A stretch of DNA of 44,778 nucleotides from Cyclobacteriaceae bacterium (GTDB lineage Bacteria > Bacteroidota > Bacteroidia > Cytophagales > Cyclobacteriaceae), in contig JALSJF010000240.1 in the NCBI GenBank assembly GCA_026989505.1, positions 1 to 44,778 of the forward strand, in the 5' to 3' direction. The notes under the pieces are model-generated. The model saw nothing but the letters and a program-made list of their open reading frames with translations, searched no databases and had not been told where the DNA came from. Shown piece by piece: positions 1-8,077 of the stretch. Made by a program: the position numbers and the translations under genes. How positions within the stretch are numbered: position 1 is the first letter of the stretch; the number at the start of each line of letters is the position of its first letter.

Positions 1-921
1 GCGGTGGTAGCCAGTGTTGATACCGGTCTGCCCCTGACCTACCAGGTGAGCGGCCCGGCCACCATCAGCGGCACTACCCTTACCCTGACCGGCACTGCCG
101 GCACGGTAACCGTAACGGTAAGCCAGGCCGGCACGGACGAATATAACCCCGCCAGCGAACAGGTTACCTTTGCTGTGAATGACCTGCAAAGCCAGACCAT
201 TACCTTTGCGGCCATAACCGATAAAACCTATGGTGATGCCCCGTTTACGCTTTCGGCTACTGCGTCCTCCGGCCTGGCCGTTACCTACAGTGTTGTTAGT
301 GGCCCGGTTAGCTTAAGCGGCAATGAGGTGACCATTACCGGGGCAGGCGCGGCCACCATTTCCGTCAATCAGGCCGGTGATGCCAACTACCTGCCGGCCC
401 CTGAAGTGACACAGACTTTTACCATCGCCAAAGCCGACCAGGTGATAACTTTTACGGCCATAGAGGATCAAATCCTGGAGGATGGCTCAATGACCTTATC
501 GGCAGAGGCCGGTTCGGGCCTGCCGGTAAGTTTCAGTGTGGTTAGCGGACCGGTTACAATAAATGGTAATGAGGCTACTTTTGATGGCCTTGGCACCGTG
601 ACCATTGCGGCTTCACAAGCGGGTAATGATAACTTTAACGCTGCCCCGGTAGTGGAACAAGTATTCGAAATTGTTACGGTTACCGGTATAGAACTACAGG
701 GGCCGGGAGCTATTGCCGTTTATCCCAATCCGGTAGCCAAATACCTTATTGTTTCCGGGAAATATGAGGCACTGCAAATTTATACTACGGCCGGTCGCAT
801 AGTCTATCAGACATCTGTTGCCACCGAAAGGGTTGATGTTAGTGCATTAACGCCCGGTAATTATATGATCAAGTTATCAGGAAAATCAGGAATATCAACG
901 TTCAGGTTTATAAAACAATAA
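1..921 (+). CDS. C-terminal part of a T9SS-secreted Ig-like repeat protein (5' end outside window)
   Basis: The reading frame is open from base 1, so the start lies upstream and only about 306 residues are visible. They hold at least two full tandem modules of about 80 residues, each opening with QTITFAAI or QVITFTAI and ending near QAGxxNxxxAP, plus the tail of another. Such repeats are common in large Bacteroidota surface proteins. The last ~65 residues begin with VYPNPV and include PGNYMIKL, the pattern of the type A C-terminal sorting domain read by the type IX secretion system. The protein is therefore probably exported and anchored at or released from the cell surface. Its catalytic or binding part, if any, is outside the window, so no substrate can be named. 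Confidence 0.85.
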   Translation, partial: AVVASVDTGLPLTYQVSGPATISGTTLTLTGTAGTVTVTVSQAGTDEYNPASEQVTFAVNDLQSQTITFAAITDKTYGDAPFTLSATASSGLAVTYSVVSGPVSLSGNEVTITGAGAATISVNQAGDANYLPAPEVTQTFTIAKADQVITFTAIEDQILEDGSMTLSAEAGSGLPVSFSVVSGPVTINGNEATFDGLGTVTIAASQAGNDNFNAAPVVEQVFEIVTVTGIELQGPGAIAVYPNPVAKYLIVSGKYEALQIYTTAGRIVYQTSVATERVDVSALTPGNYMIKLSGKSGISTFRFIKQ

Positions 922-923
922 TT

Positions 924-1376
924 ATGAAATTAAGAACTACACTAATCACCATTATAGCACTGGGTATGCTTGCCGCTACCGGGTGCAAAAACAAGGAAGA
1001 CGACCCCCAGGCGGATGCGTTGGCGCAACAGCTAGGCAGACTGGTTAACGGAGGGCTGTCCTGGGGTGTTGTCGGAGGCTCGGTAACTAAAGACGGGTAT
1101 GACGTCACGGGGCAATTCAGTGGCTTTTTGTTAACAATCGGGGCAGATTATACCTATGAAACAGCAAACAGCACGGGAATTGCCTGGCCGGCAGCCGGTA
1201 CCTGGCAATTTAATAATAGCAATCCCAATGAGCTGTTGCGTGATGACGGGGTGTTAATCGAGATAGTTAGTCTGAGCCCTGACCGGTTGATATTAAAATT
1301 CACCGTTGAAGAAACCAGCGGGGGCAGGATAGGGGGAATTACCGGTGAATTTACTTTTGAACTTACGCCCGGTTGA
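924..1376 (+). CDS. Small putative lipoprotein, function unknown
   Basis: 150 residues. The N-terminus MKLRTTLITIIALGMLAATGC is a lipoprotein signal peptide with a lipobox (AATGC) placing the lipidated Cys at residue 21. It is followed by a charged KNKEDD stretch, the usual tether of Bacteroidota surface lipoproteins. The rest is rich in Gly, Thr and hydrophobic beta-strand patterns (WPAAGTWQFNNSN, FTFELTPG), resembling small lipocalin-like or calycin-like lipoproteins, but no family is recognised. The start lies 2 bases after the stop of the upstream secreted protein, so the two are likely co-transcribed. The hairpins and terminator after it probably close this unit. Confidence 0.7.
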   Translation: MKLRTTLITIIALGMLAATGCKNKEDDPQADALAQQLGRLVNGGLSWGVVGGSVTKDGYDVTGQFSGFLLTIGADYTYETANSTGIAWPAAGTWQFNNSNPNELLRDDGVLIEIVSLSPDRLILKFTVEETSGGRIGGITGEFTFELTPG

Positions 1377-1382
1377 TTTAGT

Positions 1383-1537
1383 CCGGCACCCTCAACAGGA
1401 TTTCTTCACCCGGGGTTGATATCCCCACCTTTTGAGGTGCCGGGCCGATAAGGCCAAGATTTGGGTAGCTTTCTACCCTATGTACGGATTATCTTAGTTG
1501 GCGTACTCCGCAGGGTTAACCCCTGCGGTTTTTTTTT
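1383..1537 (+). other. Hairpin-rich intergenic segment, possible structured RNA or long 3' UTR
   Basis: Three further inverted repeats precede the terminator. A long stem pairs 1383-1395 with 1432-1443 (CCGGCACCCTCAA against TTGAGGTGCCGG, one bulge) and encloses a GGGG/CCCC stem at 1412-1426. A GGGTAG-CTTT-CTACCC hairpin spans 1463-1478. Together with the terminator stem at 1508-1528 this is more structure than a simple terminator needs. It could be a small RNA or a 3' UTR. I do not recognise an RNA family, and a promoter of its own is not evident. Confidence 0.3.
1508..1537 (+). terminator. Rho-independent terminator
   Basis: A perfect 8-bp GC-rich stem CCGCAGGG/CCCTGCGG around a short TTAAC loop is followed at once by nine T residues (1529-1537). 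It would end the transcript of the two genes at the left edge or of the structured segment before it. Confidence 0.85.
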
Positions 1538-1832
1538 GTATAAACCGGACCCGTTGCCGGTTGATTTGCTGTTGAAGTTTTCGCTTGTAATAGGGTGTGC
1601 CGCCAATCAACCAACCTTGTATCACCAGGCTGATTTAATTAATTGATAAACAGGTGTTATTAATTATCTTAAGCTGTTATTATCAATCTAATGGAATACT
1701 ACGGATTGATGTTGCCTACAAGTTTGTAAAGCTGATAGGTTTCTCACGGTTTTGCATACGGGCCGAACCTGCCGGTTGCTAGTTCTGTGCCTGCATCACG
1801 TGTTTTTACCCATAAAATTGTATTATTGAAAT
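1538..1832. other. Non-coding stretch before the sensor kinase, no gene seen
   Basis: About 295 bases, AT-rich in the middle (TTAATTAATTGATAA-type sequence around 1635-1690). Short open frames here have no recognisable product or start context. A TTGATAA/TTATCAA inverted pair lies near 1643 and 1679. It presumably carries the promoter for the kinase gene, but no TANNTTTG element of the Bacteroidota type could be placed with confidence. Confidence 0.4.
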
Positions 1833-4800
1833 ATGTGCTTATTTTTTATTTCGACCCGGTACCCGTTTTTTCGGTTTTGTTATCTATGCTCCCTGTTGAT
1901 ATTGGGGGCTGTACCGGTAGGTGTGGGGCAGGGGCAGTCTTTCACTATGGACTACTACGACAACGATGATGGCCTGTCGCAAAGTACCATTAATTGTATT
2001 ATTCAGGACAAGTTGGGCTACATATGGATTGGTACCCAGGACGGGCTGAACAGGTTTGACGGCTACTCTTTTACCACTTACCGGCACGACCCGGACGATC
2101 CGTATAGCCTGGGCGATAACTTTATTTTGGGCATAGATGCGGATGCTGAGGGTGACTTATGGATTGCTACGCGGGGAGGTGGGGTAAATAAATATGAACT
2201 CAGGACTGGCAGGTTTCACAGTTTTCAGCATGATGAAGCCGACCCGGCCTCGCTAAGCTCTGACCGCGTACGCGCGGTATTGGTAGATAACGAGGGGTAC
2301 GTGTGGGCAGCTACTATTGGTGGGGGGCTTAATCGTTACAACCCAGGGAATGGCACTTTTGATCGTTACTCCCATAGCCCAACTGACCCCACTACGCTAC
2401 TTGCCAATGACATTTATACGCTGTATAAAGATAAGGCCGGGACAGTTTGGGCAGGGTCAGTCCGGGGGGTATCCCGGTTTAACCCGGCTACCGATAATTT
2501 TACTTCATTTCCGCTCGGCTATGTACGGGCTATCTTAGAAGATGCCCAGGGTGGTTTTTGGGTAGGCACCTATGGCCAGGGGCTTAAACAGCTTAACCGT
2601 ACAACGGGTGCTGTAACCGTTTACCGGAACCAGCCCGGCAATTTGCACAGTTTAAGTAACGATAACCTGCTGGCACTGCTGGAAGCTGAACCCGGGGTGC
2701 TGTTGGTGGGCATCCGTGGTGGTTACCTGAACCGGTTCGATACCCGGCAGGAAACATTTTCATTGGTTGAAACGGAGCATCCTAATGTGCGGGTTTTGTA
2801 CAATGACGATGCCGGCAATACCTGGATAGGGTTGCAGGTAGGGCTTAATAAAATTAACAGCAACCGGCACAAGTTCACTTATTACCGTAACTCAAAGGCT
2901 ATTCCCGACAGGCTTACAAATAATAATATCTATGCTGTGTGCAAAGACAGCCGGGGGAATATTTGGGCGGGCTCGTTCCATGACGGCCTGAGCCGGATAG
3001 ACAACAAGACCGGGGAGCCCGAGCACTACCGGGCGGGTGACGGCAAAGGCCTGAACGGTAATTTGGTCAGGGCAATTTTTGAAGACAGTAAGGGTCGGTT
3101 GTGGGTAGGTACCAACAGTAACGGCCTGTACCGGTACGATTATCAAACCAATCGGTTCAGGCGGGTTTACCTTGCAAAAACCAGGGGCTTCCCTGAGCCC
3201 CAAAGTATTAACCAAATCTATGAGGACGCTCAGGGGAACCTATGGTTTTGCACCTTTGACGGTCTGCGCAAACTATTGCCCGATGGCCGTGTGGATGCGC
3301 TGACAGTTCAAAACTCCGGGCTTACTACTAATGCTACCTGGTCAATTTACCAGGATCACCGCGGTAACTACTGGATTGGGCTTTATGCTATGGGATTCGA
3401 TGTTTATCAGCCTGCATCCAATACCTTTACCCATTATGAAAATAAATCCGGAGACCCGCATAGCCTCGCTAACAACGGGGTTTCTTATGTGTATGAAGAT
3501 AGCAAGCACCGTATCTGGGTTGCGATATATGGAGGGGGCCTTGATCTGTTGGACCCGCAAACCGGTAAATTCAAACACTATTCACGCAATAAAGGCCTTG
3601 CCAACCCGGCTTTATACGGTATCCTGGAAGACGAACAAGGTCTGCTCTGGATGAGTCATAATGGCGGCATATCCTCCTTTGATCCGGAGACAGAGACTTT
3701 TGTAAACTACAGTAAAAAGGATGGCCTTTTCGGGGAAGAGTTTAACTCCGGGGCTTTTACGCAAACCCGTGCAGGGGAGATGCTTTTCGGCAGCCGGGAA
3801 GGTGTGGTTTCTTTTTCCCCCGGCAGTTTTAGGGCCAACAATTATCAACCTCCTGTACATATTACCGGCTTTAGTTTGTTTAACAGGCCACTAAACCCGG
3901 TTCAGGGAGGGCCGTTGGACTCACTGCCGGAGTTTGACAAGCGGATGGCGCTGGAACATGATGAAGGGTATTTTTCTATCTCTTTTGTGGCCTTAAACTA
4001 TGTAAACCCGGCAGCCAACCGCTATAAGTATAAACTGGAGGGTTTCGATAAAGAATGGATAACGGCTGGAAGTTCACGAACCGCCCGTTATACCAACGTG
4101 CCCCCCGGTGAATATGTTTTCCGGGTTCAGGGGGCAAACAACGATGGTATATGGAATACCACGGGCGATAGTCTTGTGCTCATCGTTAAAACCCCATGGT
4201 GGGAGACTTGGTGGTTTCGGTTGGCTTTGCTGGCCGCCTTGCTGGCCTTGTTGTGGACAGCCTACCGGTTGCGGGTGGCCAACATCCGGCACCAGCGGAA
4301 TTTACTGGCCGCCCAAGTGCAGGAACGGACGGCCGAAATTGCCAGCCAGTCGCGCCAGTTGGTGGCACAAAATAAATTGCTGACTGAGCTGAACCAGGAA
4401 AAGGACGATTTGATTGCCATTGTGGCCCACGATTTGCGTAGCCCGTTGAACCAGATAAAAGGGCTTATTGGTATTATTAACACTGCCGATAAGGGACTGT
4501 CGGCAGGAACCCGGGAGAATGTTGACCTGATTGGTAAATCGATGGACAGGTTGCGTACCATGATTACCCGGATACTGGATATTAATGTCATCGAATCAGG
4601 GCAGGTGAACCTGCAACCTGAAACGTTTGACCTGAATGAATTGCTACAAGGTTTGTGCACAAACTTCACTCCGCTGGCGGTGAACAAACAGGTAGCCCTG
4701 GTATTTAAACCAGCTCCCGAAGCAGTATTGCTGTTGCAGGACAAGAACTACACTATTCAGGTAATTGAAAATATCATCTCTAACGCCATAAAATTTACTG

Positions 4801-5111
4801 CCAGGGGTACGGCCGTATATGTAAAAGTGCGTATCCGGGATCAGCGGGCAGAAATTATGGTGCGTGACCAGGGGCCGGGGATCAGCGCTAAAGATAAAAA
4901 ATTATTGTTCAGCAAGTACAAAAAACTTGCTGCCAGGCCCACGGCTGGCGAGGAATCTACGGGCATCGGGCTGTCTATTGTAAAAAAATATGTTACTGCC
5001 ATGCAGGGGAAAGTGTGGTGCGAGGACAATCCGGATAAAGGCATAACCTTTATCATCTCGTTCCGGCTGCCGGAACAACCACCAGCCGGGGAGCCCTCTC
5101 GTAGTATTTGA
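1833..5111 (+). CDS. Two-component propeller (Y_Y_Y) sensor histidine kinase
   Basis: 1092 residues. After an N-terminal hydrophobic export segment (about 12-34) come many Reg_prop repeats to roughly residue 670 (typical units DxxGxxWIGTxxGLxR), predicted to form two seven-bladed beta-propellers in the periplasm. A Y_Y_Y domain follows at about 730-775, then one membrane helix at about 790-815 and a coiled coil. The cytoplasmic kinase core has the phospho-acceptor His866 in IVAHDLRSPLN, the N-box near Asn980/Asn984 (ENIISNAIKF), the G1 box DQGPGIS and the G2 box GIGLSIV. Bacteroidota relatives are often hybrid systems with receiver and AraC domains that control glycan-use genes. This one stops right after the ATPase domain, so it needs a separate response regulator, which is not adjacent. 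The signal is unknown. Confidence 0.92.
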   Translation: MCLFFISTRYPFFRFCYLCSLLILGAVPVGVGQGQSFTMDYYDNDDGLSQSTINCIIQDKLGYIWIGTQDGLNRFDGYSFTTYRHDPDDPYSLGDNFILGIDADAEGDLWIATRGGGVNKYELRTGRFHSFQHDEADPASLSSDRVRAVLVDNEGYVWAATIGGGLNRYNPGNGTFDRYSHSPTDPTTLLANDIYTLYKDKAGTVWAGSVRGVSRFNPATDNFTSFPLGYVRAILEDAQGGFWVGTYGQGLKQLNRTTGAVTVYRNQPGNLHSLSNDNLLALLEAEPGVLLVGIRGGYLNRFDTRQETFSLVETEHPNVRVLYNDDAGNTWIGLQVGLNKINSNRHKFTYYRNSKAIPDRLTNNNIYAVCKDSRGNIWAGSFHDGLSRIDNKTGEPEHYRAGDGKGLNGNLVRAIFEDSKGRLWVGTNSNGLYRYDYQTNRFRRVYLAKTRGFPEPQSINQIYEDAQGNLWFCTFDGLRKLLPDGRVDALTVQNSGLTTNATWSIYQDHRGNYWIGLYAMGFDVYQPASNTFTHYENKSGDPHSLANNGVSYVYEDSKHRIWVAIYGGGLDLLDPQTGKFKHYSRNKGLANPALYGILEDEQGLLWMSHNGGISSFDPETETFVNYSKKDGLFGEEFNSGAFTQTRAGEMLFGSREGVVSFSPGSFRANNYQPPVHITGFSLFNRPLNPVQGGPLDSLPEFDKRMALEHDEGYFSISFVALNYVNPAANRYKYKLEGFDKEWITAGSSRTARYTNVPPGEYVFRVQGANNDGIWNTTGDSLVLIVKTPWWETWWFRLALLAALLALLWTAYRLRVANIRHQRNLLAAQVQERTAEIASQSRQLVAQNKLLTELNQEKDDLIAIVAHDLRSPLNQIKGLIGIINTADKGLSAGTRENVDLIGKSMDRLRTMITRILDINVIESGQVNLQPETFDLNELLQGLCTNFTPLAVNKQVALVFKPAPEAVLLLQDKNYTIQVIENIISNAIKFTARGTAVYVKVRIRDQRAEIMVRDQGPGISAKDKKLLFSKYKKLAARPTAGEESTGIGLSIVKKYVTAMQGKVWCEDNPDKGITFIISFRLPEQPPAGEPSRSI

Positions 5112-5169
5112 GTAGTATGGGTAATCATATTGCTGCTTATGGCTTATTTTTACATGAAAAACTTACAGT

Positions 5170-5766
5170 ATGTTTACCGGTATAATTGAGCAGCAGGGAA
5201 AAATAAAGGCCATAGAAACCGAAGGCCAAAACGTACATTTTTTTATTGCCGCCCCAATGGCCAGCGAGCTGCAGGTTGACCAAAGCGTGGCCCATAATGG
5301 GGTTTGCCTGACTACCGTAGATATCGATAACGGGGTGTATAAGGTTACGGCCGTAGAAGAAACCCTGAAAAAATCGAACCTTGGCAGCCTGCGGCCGGGC
5401 GATTATGTGAACCTTGAGCGCAGCATGGTGGCCAACGGCCGCTTTGATGGGCATATCGTGCAGGGGCATGTGGATGAAACCGCTGTCTGCACGGCCATTG
5501 AAGAGGCGGATGGCAGTTGGCTGTTTACCTTTAAATTGTCCGGCCCTACTACATTACTGGTAGAAAAAGGGTCGGTAGCGGTTAATGGGATAAGCCTTAC
5601 CTGTTTTGCTGTAAAGGCCGATGCGTTTACCGTGGCTATTATTCCCTATACCTACGAACATACTAACCTGGGCCGCCTCAGCGTAGGCGACAGGGTTAAT
5701 ATTGAGTTCGATATCGTTGGCAAATATGTGAGCCGGATGTTACAGCGTAAGGATAGCAACCGGTGA
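5170..5766 (+). CDS. ribE: Riboflavin synthase, alpha subunit
   Basis: 198 residues, the normal length. The enzyme dismutates two 6,7-dimethyl-8-ribityllumazine molecules to riboflavin in the cytoplasm. It starts with the family signature MFTGIIEQQG. Its two lumazine-binding repeats are visible: residues 1-~97 with VNLERSM and GHIVQGHVD, and ~98-190 with VEKGSVAVNGISLTC and VNIEFDIVGKY. The gene stands alone between a kinase and a convergent amylase, not in a rib operon. No FMN riboswitch-like element was seen in the 58-base upstream gap. Confidence 0.95.
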   Translation: MFTGIIEQQGKIKAIETEGQNVHFFIAAPMASELQVDQSVAHNGVCLTTVDIDNGVYKVTAVEETLKKSNLGSLRPGDYVNLERSMVANGRFDGHIVQGHVDETAVCTAIEEADGSWLFTFKLSGPTTLLVEKGSVAVNGISLTCFAVKADAFTVAIIPYTYEHTNLGRLSVGDRVNIEFDIVGKYVSRMLQRKDSNR

Positions 5767-5804
5767 TCCGATTGCCTGTAACACCATAACCCGGCCCGTA
5801 TATT

Positions 5805-7238
5805 TTATTGGGCAGGGGACCAAATGGAATAACTTTTAGGGGGGCATTGGATTTTAACCCAGCCGCCACCCTGCGTTGTTGGATACCAGTTTGAATGGCC
5901 GGTATAATCTTTTATTACCGTATTGCTCCAATTAGTAGGCACCCATCTTTCCAGCCAATTATTCGAGTTATTGAGATAAACAACCAGGCCCGGCTCGCCA
6001 TTATACCCGTTTCTTCTCGCCAGGTATTCATCACTGTCGGCATACAAGATAGTAGTAGTGCCGGTAGCCTTGTTGTTGTGGATCCAAATAAGGTTATCAA
6101 GCCGCTCTTTGTTGAGCCACTCTTCATAGTCCCGATAAAAAATAGTGGGGTAACCTTCATGTGTGAGAATATAAGCATAAGCCAGCATTTTGTTCCAAAT
6201 CTCATCGGTGTCGTGGTTAGTGACAAAAGTTACGGCTTTAAAAGGGTTCCTTTTCCACATCATATCATCATAAAGTACAGCAAGGTTGTTACCATCAAAG
6301 GCATCGTTCATTTTGTAGTAACAGGCAAAGTCAAAAACACTGCTATTGGCCGCGTTCGCCCACCATTCAAGATAGTTAACATCTGTGTCCCAAAGTTCCC
6401 CTACGGAGAACCCGCCAACAGAGGTGAGCCAATCTTTTACCACCCAGGGGGCGAAACCTTTCACATAATCAAAACGCCAGCCATCAAAACCGATATCGTT
6501 TTTGTAATGGGCTGCCACGGAATAAGATGTTTTCCACAGCCAATCCTGAACGTAGGGTACTTCATGGCAGAGGTCAGGGAACCCCCCAAAAGCACCCTCA
6601 TCATTGCTGTGTACCCAATTAGGGTGAAAGTCATGTTGCGATCGCATAAAATTTCCGGACGCAATCCCGGAAAAGTCCGTCCAGGTGGAATCGCCTGTAT
6701 ATTGGTTATACTCTAATTGACCGCCACTATTATGGTTTATGACGATGTCGGCATAAACTTTCATGTTTTCGTTATGCGCAGCTTGTATTAAAGCAATCAA
6801 CTCTGCTTTAGAGCCGAACCTTGTTTCAAGGGTGCCATTTTGGTTGTATTGTCCCAAATCGAAGTAGTCCGTAGGGTCATAACCCATAGAGTAAGGGCCG
6901 TTCTGGGCCTTGGCAACCGGAGGCAGCCAAATGGCTTCAATACCCGCATTCGACCAGGCTGTTACTTTTGTTTGCAGGCTGTCCCACCAAATGCCCCCGG
7001 CCGGTACGTCCCAGTAAAAGGCCTGCATCATAACACCTCCTCCGGGCCCGGCAATATACCTGCCCTTGGGTGAAGGGGCAGAAGAGGTGGTAAATGGACG
7101 GCCGTCATGGTTGGTTACCTGTACAATATTGGTTTGTAACTGCATGAGCTGTTGTTTATCGAGTCCTTCTTTTTGGTTACAGGAAGAAAACGCGAAAGCC
7201 AATAGAAAGGGGAGTAGTCGTGCGTGTTTTACATTCAT
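5805..7238 (-). CDS. Archaeal-type (GH13_7-like) alpha-amylase lipoprotein
   Basis: 477 residues. The N-terminus ends in a lipobox (AFSSC, Cys20), so the enzyme is probably anchored to the envelope. The catalytic (beta/alpha)8 barrel shows the GH13 regions: I DIVINH, II GWRFDYVKG with nucleophile Asp257, III VGELWD with acid/base Glu281, and IV FVTNHDTDE with Asp343. Long stretches (MQAFYWDVPAGGIWWD, YSMGYDPTDYFDLG, YPTIFYRDYEEWLNK) match what I remember of Thermococcales alpha-amylases, which places it in or near GH13_7. It should cut internal alpha-1,4 bonds of starch or glycogen. A C-terminal beta domain closes the protein. A LacI-type operator lies about 95 bases upstream. No SusCD-type transporter is next to it. 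Confidence 0.92.
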   Translation of the reverse strand: MNVKHARLLPFLLAFAFSSCNQKEGLDKQQLMQLQTNIVQVTNHDGRPFTTSSAPSPKGRYIAGPGGGVMMQAFYWDVPAGGIWWDSLQTKVTAWSNAGIEAIWLPPVAKAQNGPYSMGYDPTDYFDLGQYNQNGTLETRFGSKAELIALIQAAHNENMKVYADIVINHNSGGQLEYNQYTGDSTWTDFSGIASGNFMRSQHDFHPNWVHSNDEGAFGGFPDLCHEVPYVQDWLWKTSYSVAAHYKNDIGFDGWRFDYVKGFAPWVVKDWLTSVGGFSVGELWDTDVNYLEWWANAANSSVFDFACYYKMNDAFDGNNLAVLYDDMMWKRNPFKAVTFVTNHDTDEIWNKMLAYAYILTHEGYPTIFYRDYEEWLNKERLDNLIWIHNNKATGTTTILYADSDEYLARRNGYNGEPGLVVYLNNSNNWLERWVPTNWSNTVIKDYTGHSNWYPTTQGGGWVKIQCPPKSYSIWSPAQ

Positions 7239-7332
7239 TTTTCTGGTAGTTAGTAGTAAAGTTTTGCGGAAGTTATAAAATATACTTTATGATTAAAAAG
7301 CTAATCCAGGGAAAAAGTAACGAAATCGGTTG

Positions 7333-7346
7333 TGCAAACGTTTGCA
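7333..7346. promoter_or_regulatory. LacI-family operator upstream of the amylase gene
   Basis: TGCAAACGTTTGCA is a perfect 14-bp palindrome with the central CG step and the GCAAACGTTTGC core typical of LacI/GalR-family operators. It sits about 95 bases upstream of the amylase start. On the amylase strand a poor -7-like element (TACTTTTT) lies 15 bases after the TTTG within the palindrome, so binding would probably overlap the promoter. The regulator gene is not in this window. Repression lifted by a maltose- or starch-derived sugar is inference. Confidence 0.7.
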
Positions 7347-7397
7347 ATATCCGTTGCTCTTCAACCTGTTGGTAATAACGATAAAAAATAGATTAAT

Positions 7398-7976
7398 TTA
7401 CTTAAGGAACCTAATACGTACCAACGACCGCGGTAACCGGGCCAACCGGTACACAAGCCAGGCTATAATCATACCTGATAAGGCCCCGGCCACTATATCG
7501 CTGGGGTAATGGACCCCCAGGTAGATGCGGGTATAGCTAAAAACAGCGGCCCAGACGAACATCACCCAAACCCACTTAATATGATGGCGCAGTACCAGCC
7601 ACAGAAAAGTAGCAATGCCAAAGGCGTTGGCTGCATGCGAAGAAACAAAGCTGTATAAACCACCCCGGTAACCGTTGACAATATGCAGGAGATCTTCCAG
7701 GCCGGGCTCGTGCGTAGGCCGCAGGCGGCCTACCCAGGGCTTCAGCAAGCCGGCAGAAAGACGGTCGGCCAGCAAAATAACCAGGCCAACGTAGAATAGC
7801 ACCACCAGCGTCTGCCATTTGAGTTTATAGGCCATCCAGCCGGTCAGCAGCAAAAACAGGGGCAGCCAGGCCCTGCCATCGGTAAGGAAAAACATGACCG
7901 TATCCCACCACGGATTGTGCCAGCTATTGATTTTAAGCAGCAGGTAGCGATCGAGGGCAAGCAAAAATTCCAGCAT
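7398..7976 (-). CDS. PAP2-family membrane phosphatase
   Basis: 192 residues from the chosen ATG. A longer frame reaches 8003, but homologs typically begin MLEFLLxLDR, and a TATATTTG promoter-like element at 7983-7990 falls inside the extension. Several hydrophobic helices are visible. The three phosphatase motifs are present: KPWVGRLRP (KxxxxxxRP), FVSSHAANA (the PSGH-like motif with catalytic His) and SYTRIYLGVHYPSD (SRxxxxxHxxxD). Family members remove phosphate from lipid phosphates such as undecaprenyl diphosphate or phosphatidic acid at the inner membrane. The exact substrate cannot be read from the sequence. It is divergent from the E1 dehydrogenase gene. Confidence 0.88.
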   Translation of the reverse strand: MLEFLLALDRYLLLKINSWHNPWWDTVMFFLTDGRAWLPLFLLLTGWMAYKLKWQTLVVLFYVGLVILLADRLSAGLLKPWVGRLRPTHEPGLEDLLHIVNGYRGGLYSFVSSHAANAFGIATFLWLVLRHHIKWVWVMFVWAAVFSYTRIYLGVHYPSDIVAGALSGMIIAWLVYRLARLPRSLVRIRFLK

Positions 7977-7982
7977 AGTGGT

Positions 7983-7990
7983 CAAATATA
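7983..7990 (-). promoter_or_regulatory. Candidate -7 element (TATATTTG) for the PAP2 gene
   Basis: On the minus strand this reads TATATTTG, an exact match to the Bacteroidota TANNTTTG -7 box. A TTTG lies 23 bases further upstream, at the outer edge of the spacing reported for Flavobacterium. Transcription would start about at the chosen ATG, implying a leaderless or nearly leaderless mRNA. Confidence 0.3.
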
Positions 7991-8077
7991 GTTGATGTTT
8001 CAAATATCCGGGGCAAAGCAGCTTATTCTATCAGGTTTTGGCTAAATTAGTGTAAAAGTTTAACGTAGAAATACCCT

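Noticed and set aside
1461-1969. Two short plus-strand frames near the propeller kinase start
   Set aside because: One runs through the terminator hairpin and the other is out of frame with the kinase; neither has a recognisable product.
5895-6716. 273-codon plus-strand frame inside the amylase
   Set aside because: Antisense of the catalytic barrel, no motif, no plausible start context.
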